Shown here: positions 13,429 to 18,046 of the stretch, one piece after another
How the letters are laid out: each line of letters starts with the position of its first letter
How positions within the stretch are numbered: position 1 is the stretch's first letter
Assembly: GCA_035275625.1 (NCBI GenBank)
Contig: DATEMK010000519.1
Span: forward strand, 1 to 18,046
Reading direction: 5' to 3'
Source: DATEMK01 sp035275625
GTDB taxonomy: Bacteria > Bacteroidota > Bacteroidia > AKYH767-A > OLB10
Length of the DNA stretch: 18,046 nucleotides
Made by a program: the position numbers and the translations under genes
Notes under the pieces: generated by a model
What the model saw: the letters and a program-made list of their open reading frames with translations, nothing else
Told to the model about the DNA's origin: nothing
Database searches by the model: none

Positions 13429-15564
13429 CTATTTTTGAATAATAATTTTTTCTGTTTTGCTGAACTTGTCCGAAATGATATTGAGCGAATAAATTCCGGA
13501 ATTAATTTTATTGAGATTCAGTTGCTTCAAACCATTTTGATTTACTCCTTTTTCAGAATATACCAATATACCTAAATTACTGTAGATATTAATTTGAATT
13601 TTCCCTGTTAAATCCTCTGGCAATTTAATATTGAACATGCCGGTTGACGGGTTTGGGTAAACAGCCATTTGTGAATTTCTTTCAGTTATTGAAATGCCTG
13701 TAAGGGTGTTAATGTTTATATCATCTATGTAAAGATTATTCCCGCCATGATTTCTGTTTCTGAAAACAAGAACCAAGTTTTTCTGACCCACATAAGAAGC
13801 GAGACTAACCGTTACAGGAGACCACTGGGAAGAAGTTGGCGTAAATGCGGAAGTTGTTGCAGGAGCCGTGGCTAATGTTGTTCCCCAATCTTTAAAAATA
13901 GAGATGAAATTATCTCCGCAATCCGTTGACGCAAAAATTTCAAGCGTATCAAAACCGGTTGCGGATTTAGGAGCGTAAGCTTTCCAGAAATTCAATGTAG
14001 CATTTGCCGGAGCGTTTGTCATATCAATCGGCTGAGTTGTTAATTCGTCCATTACCCCATTTTGCGTTGCTGTAGCAGAGAAGTTATTGAAATAGGCAGA
14101 AGCAATTCCGGAATGAAATGCAGTTGTAGTACGATTCCATCCCGTGCCGCAATCATAATTCCTGTTGCTCCAGTTTGCGGGTGGAAAAGGTAATGTTTCA
14201 AAACCCTGGCTTAAAGGATAAGCAACATTTAATGGATGACCAATAAAATTTTTTGACATTCGGTCATTTACAGGAGTTGCATCTGTTGTTCCATTTGGAT
14301 TTGATGTCCAACAGTAAAACATGTGGTCTCCCGCTGTTGAAGTCATAGATGAAAGTGTAACATTTGCAGTCAAACCTGTTGCAAGCGTTCCGGTCCATGA
14401 TTGCGTTTGAGTAGTTCCATTGTCAATTTTATAATTAATAGTTGCAGATGTAAGAGAGGTGGAACCAAAGTTTTGTATTGTAATTTCGGGTATAAAAGTC
14501 ACGGTAGTATTATCACATGGAATTCCCGAAGGAGTTATAATATCAGAAATTCCTGCGTCAACTGCTGGCAAAGAAGGCGGAGTACACCCAAGTGAGGATT
14601 GTAGTGATAGTCTTGTTGTATTCATACAGGCTAACATTCTTGCTGCTTGTCCGGCTGAAAACATGTACATGCATTTATCATCAGTATAATCCATAAAGTT
14701 CATATACATATCACCTGTTGGCTGATTGCTGCATGTAAAACCATGACACGAAGGACAACCAAAATTTGCAGCTTGCTGTGTGGGAGTATCCGCAACAAAA
14801 TCATTTCCGCAGTTTGCATCACCCCAAATATGACGGAGATTAAAACAATGGCTGAATTCATGAGTTACGGTACGCCCGTAATTATAAGGAGCGCCCGTGC
14901 TGATTCTGCCAAAAGCATTATACAAAATAACCACCCCGTCCGTGTTACAGGCTCCTCCGGGAAACTGTGCGTACCCAAGCAATCCTCCACTCAGGTTTCC
15001 TACCCAAATATTCATATAGCTGCCGCAGGGCCATGCATCATCACCTCCCGATGAAGTAAATTTTATCGCGTTTCCTGAGAAAGAAGTTACTGTTGTGGAT
15101 ACATGTCTTATTCCGTTCGTAGGATTACCGCTTGGGTCACGTGTAGCAAGGCAAAATCTCATTCCGGTGTCACCTGCCTTTACACCTTTGAAAAACGGAG
15201 GCATCTTTGTCACATCAGAATTGTATCCGCCCCAATCTTCGTTAATAACATCAATTTGGGATTTGACCATATCATCAGAAATGTTTTGTGCCGCTGTGTT
15301 ATAAACAACATGCACTACAACAGGAATGGTCATTACCGTTGCAGAAGTTCTTGCATTGGGATGGGTGTTAATCCATTCCTGTGCTTGCTGTTCAATCCCA
15401 TCCATACGGGCTTGCAGACCGGGGTCCTGCGTTTTCAGCAGCTCCATGTATTCATCTGTTCCGCAACGGATGCGTTGTTGGGTTTGAGCATAAAGGTTTG
15501 GTACATTCAACATAAGCGTGAATGCACACAGGCTCACAAGAAACCTAAGAGTAGTTTTTTTCAT
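13429..15564 (-). CDS. Secreted M43 zinc metalloprotease with CARDB-like and T9SS domains
   Basis: A 711-residue cytophagalysin-type (MEROPS M43) protein. Domains in order: signal peptide (about 1-26, ending LYAQ); prodomain and catalytic domain to about 320; a CARDB-like beta-sandwich (about 334-445, opening VDAGISDI); a choice-of-anchor-J/jelly-roll-like domain (about 450-625, opening YPLSQGFETLPFPP); and a type A T9SS sorting domain (about 633-711, MAVYPNPSTGMF ... KIIIQK). The zinc site is HEFSHCFNLRH (235-245) with Glu236 as general base, followed by IWGD; the Met-turn is NFMDY (289-293). It should be an active extracellular endopeptidase. Close paralogue of the next gene upstream, with the same architecture. 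It ends at a strong terminator, and the 85-bp repeat lies upstream of its start. Confidence 0.95.
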   Translation of the reverse strand: MKKTTLRFLVSLCAFTLMLNVPNLYAQTQQRIRCGTDEYMELLKTQDPGLQARMDGIEQQAQEWINTHPNARTSATVMTIPVVVHVVYNTAAQNISDDMVKSQIDVINEDWGGYNSDVTKMPPFFKGVKAGDTGMRFCLATRDPSGNPTNGIRHVSTTVTSFSGNAIKFTSSGGDDAWPCGSYMNIWVGNLSGGLLGYAQFPGGACNTDGVVILYNAFGRISTGAPYNYGRTVTHEFSHCFNLRHIWGDANCGNDFVADTPTQQAANFGCPSCHGFTCSNQPTGDMYMNFMDYTDDKCMYMFSAGQAARMLACMNTTRLSLQSSLGCTPPSLPAVDAGISDIITPSGIPCDNTTVTFIPEITIQNFGSTSLTSATINYKIDNGTTQTQSWTGTLATGLTANVTLSSMTSTAGDHMFYCWTSNPNGTTDATPVNDRMSKNFIGHPLNVAYPLSQGFETLPFPPANWSNRNYDCGTGWNRTTTAFHSGIASAYFNNFSATATQNGVMDELTTQPIDMTNAPANATLNFWKAYAPKSATGFDTLEIFASTDCGDNFISIFKDWGTTLATAPATTSAFTPTSSQWSPVTVSLASYVGQKNLVLVFRNRNHGGNNLYIDDININTLTGISITERNSQMAVYPNPSTGMFNIKLPEDLTGKIQINIYSNLGILVYSEKGVNQNGLKQLNLNKINSGIYSLNIISDKFSKTEKIIIQK

Positions 15565-15642
15565 TGTAGTTTGTTTTTTTAATTTATTAATGATTGTGAT
15601 TTGATGATTTATGCATTGTATTTTTTTAAGAATTCTGTTGCT

Positions 15643-15727
15643 TTAAAAACCGCAGGGAACATTAACTCATGTGGGATAATTTACTTAAACCCGTAGCTAA
15701 TGCCCCTACGGCAATTTTCTGTGTATT
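15643..15727. repeat. 85-bp direct repeat, copy A
   Basis: Matches copy B at 17960-18044 with about three mismatches in 85 bases. It contains the stem CCGTAG (15691-15696) / CTACGG (15706-15711) with a 9-base loop. It lies between two M43 genes, beginning 79 bases upstream of the start of the second one. No T-run follows the stem on the minus strand, so this is not a typical terminator; it may be an interspersed repetitive element or a shared leader RNA structure. Confidence 0.9.
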
Positions 15728-15750
15728 CAATTGATTGGTGATATTCACTT

Positions 15751-17889
15751 TTATTTTTTGATAAGCAATTTTACAGTTTTGTTTTCCGAATCCGATTTTA
15801 TATTCAAAGAATAAACTCCAGTGGTAAGTTCAAAAAGATTAAGCTCAACATGCTTATTGTTATTTACAGTAATTTTCTTTTCAAAAACTTTACTTCCGAG
15901 CGTATTGAAAATATTGATTACGAAATTTTTTTCAGATGCCGGATTCATTTGAATGCTTACAATGTCGGCTGCAGGATTTGGATAAACAGAAAAAGCAGAA
16001 TTATTTTTTATTTCACTGATACTTGTTGCCGTGTTAATATTTATATCATCCACATACAAATTATTTTCATATTGGTTGATATTTCTTATTTTGAAAATAG
16101 CAGTTGTCGCTGTTGAATAAGCAGAAAGATTAATTGTTTCCTGTCTCCATTGCGCAGCAGTTGGGGTAAATGAATTATTCGCCCAGGTAGGAGTTGTTGT
16201 AGTGAGTGGTATCCCGAATTTTTTATACAGCGATGTATAAGTTACACCGCAGTCTGTTGAGATTAAAACTTCAAGTGTATCAGAATAATTGGGATTTGTT
16301 CCTGGGTCTGTATATAGACGATATGCGAGATAAAAGGTCATTTGTGGATTACTAATTGATGTTAAATCAAAATTGGGAGTAACCATTTCATCAATTTCTC
16401 CCCAGGCATTGTAATTATAATTATCTATCCATAATGAACCCGCTCCTCCTGCATTACTTACAGTTGCTCTTGCCCATGTTGTGCCCCCATCATTATTATT
16501 GATGCTCCATCCTGAAGGCGGGAATGCAACTGCAGTAAAGCTTTCGGAAAATGGAACTGCCTGACCGGAAGAAAGAACACTGAATGATGATGATGAGGTG
16601 TCGTTTGAATTATTCGGGTCTGGTATGCCGTTAGGCTGTGTTGTGAATGAAGTGAATGTATGACTTCCCACAACGGTTGTTATATTAGGTAATGTCACAT
16701 TAGCAGTTGCAAGCGAAGCAAGAGTGCCTGACCACGCAAACGTTTGAACGGGATTATTATCAATACGATAATTTATGGTTGCAGAAGTTAATGCTGCGCT
16801 TCCCCAATTTTTAATTGTTACTGATGGTGAAACAGTGGTATTGCAACTGCTTCCGGTTGGCGCAATAACTACCGGAATTCCTGCATCATTTGCCTGCAAT
16901 GTTACAGGCTGAATTCCGATAGAATTTATAATTGTAGGATAAAAATTTGTTACTGCCGCTACCATGCGTGTTGTCTGACCCTGTGTAAACATGTTCATGC
17001 AATTATCGTCACTGTAATCCATGTAATTCATAAACATGTAACCCGGTGATGTAGTGGCACAAGCATCAGTAGCAGGAAAAGTGAGACAACCAAAAGTAGC
17101 ATCAGCCTGGTTAGGGGTATCGGCAACTTGGTCATTGCCTGTACAGGCTCCCCCATCATCACCCCAAATATGAAAGAGATTAAAGCAATGACTTATTTCA
17201 TGAGTGGTTGTCCGACCTAAATCGTAAGGGGGATTAACTGTGCCTACTCTGCCAAATGCTGAATAAAGACATACAAAACCATAAGTATTGCTTGGTGTGC
17301 CAGTAGGAAATTCACCATAACCAAGTAAACCGCCTCCAAGATTTCCCACCCAAATATTAAGATAAATGGTTTCATCCCATATATCTGAACCTCCTTGTGC
17401 ATCAAATTTTATCGCATCATTTGTTCCGAATGAATTAACAGAAGTTTGAACGCGAACAATACCGTTTGTCGGATTTCCATTAGGGTCGCGTCTTGCAAGT
17501 ATAAAGTGGTAAGGCATTGTTCCGCTAATAGGCTGCCAAACCCCAGGAGTATTAACTGTATCAGCATTTGTACGTGAGAAATCTTCATTCAATACATCAA
17601 TCTGTGAAAATACTTGCGCATCAGAAATGTTCTGAATGGCGGTTTTCCAAACCACATGTACTACGACAGGAATGGTGTCCGGTGCAGTGCTTGATATTTT
17701 GTAATTAGGATGATTGGCTATCCATTGTTGAATTACCTGTTCATTTTGCAGAAACGATTGTGCATAAGCAGGGTCGTTTTGCATTTTCCAATTGTGGTGC
17801 TCCATAGTACCACACCTTTGAGTTGTTTGTGCTTTGGAAATCGCAAATGCAAACATCAAAGCAATAATCAAGTAAATTGTTCTTTTCAT
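15751..17889 (-). CDS. Secreted M43 zinc metalloprotease, second paralogue with CARDB-like domain
   Basis: A 712-residue protein with the same architecture as its neighbour at 13429. Signal peptide about 1-20 (ending SKAQ); catalytic domain to about 320; CARDB-like domain about 335-440 (opening NDAGIPVVIAPTG); choice-of-anchor-J/jelly-roll-like domain about 445-625 (opening PFSESFTAVAFPPSGW); and T9SS sorting domain about 633-712 (FSVYPNPAADIV ... KLLIKK). The zinc site is HEISHCFNLFH (230-240) with Glu231 and the following IWGD; the Met-turn is NYMDY (288-292). Probably an active extracellular endopeptidase. No clear terminator separates it from the next gene, but the 186-bp gap with the direct repeat suggests separate control. 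A second copy of the repeat lies upstream of its own start. Confidence 0.95.
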   Translation of the reverse strand: MKRTIYLIIALMFAFAISKAQTTQRCGTMEHHNWKMQNDPAYAQSFLQNEQVIQQWIANHPNYKISSTAPDTIPVVVHVVWKTAIQNISDAQVFSQIDVLNEDFSRTNADTVNTPGVWQPISGTMPYHFILARRDPNGNPTNGIVRVQTSVNSFGTNDAIKFDAQGGSDIWDETIYLNIWVGNLGGGLLGYGEFPTGTPSNTYGFVCLYSAFGRVGTVNPPYDLGRTTTHEISHCFNLFHIWGDDGGACTGNDQVADTPNQADATFGCLTFPATDACATTSPGYMFMNYMDYSDDNCMNMFTQGQTTRMVAAVTNFYPTIINSIGIQPVTLQANDAGIPVVIAPTGSSCNTTVSPSVTIKNWGSAALTSATINYRIDNNPVQTFAWSGTLASLATANVTLPNITTVVGSHTFTSFTTQPNGIPDPNNSNDTSSSSFSVLSSGQAVPFSESFTAVAFPPSGWSINNNDGGTTWARATVSNAGGAGSLWIDNYNYNAWGEIDEMVTPNFDLTSISNPQMTFYLAYRLYTDPGTNPNYSDTLEVLISTDCGVTYTSLYKKFGIPLTTTTPTWANNSFTPTAAQWRQETINLSAYSTATTAIFKIRNINQYENNLYVDDININTATSISEIKNNSAFSVYPNPAADIVSIQMNPASEKNFVINIFNTLGSKVFEKKITVNNNKHVELNLFELTTGVYSLNIKSDSENKTVKLLIKK

Positions 17890-17959
17890 TTTTTTTTGTG
17901 ATTTTAACTGGTTAATTTTTTATTTATTGGTAGTTTATTTTAAATTATTTTTATTTTGA

Positions 17960-18044
17960 TTAAAAACCGCAGGGAACATTAACTCATGTAGGATAATTTA
18001 CTTAAACCCGTAGCTAATGCCCCTACGGCAATTTTTTATGTATT
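17960..18044. repeat. 85-bp direct repeat, copy B
   Basis: Second copy of the element at 15643-15727, offset exactly 2317 bases. The stem is CCGTAG (18008-18013) / CTACGG (18023-18028). It begins 71 bases upstream of the M43 start at 17889 and reaches the end of the window, so it could be longer. Confidence 0.9.
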
Positions 18045-18046
18045 TT

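Noticed and set aside
14401..15054. Several plus-strand frames of 60-100 codons
   Set aside because: All are antisense to the same M43 protease gene and overlap each other.
15103..15582. Plus-strand open frame of 159 codons
   Set aside because: It is antisense to the N-terminal part of an M43 protease with clear signal peptide and motifs; the composition is that of a shadow frame.
15691..15711. CCGTAG/CTACGG stem as terminator of the M43 gene at 15751
   Set aside because: The stem is only 6 bp, lies about 40 bases beyond the stop and has no T-run on the minus strand; the same stem occurs in the copy upstream of the other protease gene.

Overview
The window looks like a piece of a Bacteroidota chromosome or metagenomic contig. 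It is AT-rich. Five secreted proteins end in type IX secretion (T9SS) sorting domains of the YPNPS/FPNPS...KKIIIQ kind. Most starts lack a Shine-Dalgarno sequence and instead follow A-rich leaders. Every supported gene is on the minus strand, so transcription runs from high to low coordinates. I found no tRNA, rRNA, CRISPR array, transposase or integrase.

Layout in transcription order. (1) 17889-13429: two large paralogous M43 (pappalysin/cytophagalysin-type) secreted zinc proteases. Each start is preceded by intergenic DNA that carries one copy of an 85-bp direct repeat with a hairpin. The second gene ends at a clear intrinsic terminator. (2) 13385-13195: a frameshifted remnant of the heavy-metal-binding gene found downstream. 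(3) 13096-10641: a YncE-like beta-propeller lipoprotein, a heavy-metal-binding-domain protein with a His tail (followed by a terminator), a PepSY-like His-tailed secreted protein and an acyl carrier protein. (4) 10640-10377: a hairpin-rich spacer. (5) 10376-7785: a DUF305 membrane protein, a canonical di-copper tyrosinase and a matrixin-like protein whose first zinc ligand is Gln instead of His. (6) 7632-2071: a third M43 protease, an NTF2-like secreted protein, a thioredoxin-fold protein without CxxC, a six-repeat kelch T9SS protein and a PD-(D/E)XK-like nuclease with a helix-hairpin-helix-like segment, all tightly packed. (7) 2023-1: a cupredoxin-like T9SS protein with shuffled copper ligands, a very small tyrosinase-like protein, a second acyl carrier protein and a partial cation-diffusion-facilitator-like membrane protein that lacks its metal ligands.

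The common theme is copper or other metals at the cell envelope, plus secretion. There are two type-3-copper candidates (tyrosinase and mini-tyrosinase), a cupredoxin-like protein, a DUF305 protein, a CPMHP/CPKCGM metal-binding protein, His-rich tails and a CDF-like protein. There are also three active-looking secreted metalloproteases and several proteins that keep a known enzyme fold but have lost catalytic or metal-binding residues. Two acyl carrier proteins, about 63% identical by hand alignment, sit near the two tyrosinase-family genes. Whether these genes form one functional system, such as copper handling or oxidative modification of phenolic or carrier-bound substrates, is inference.
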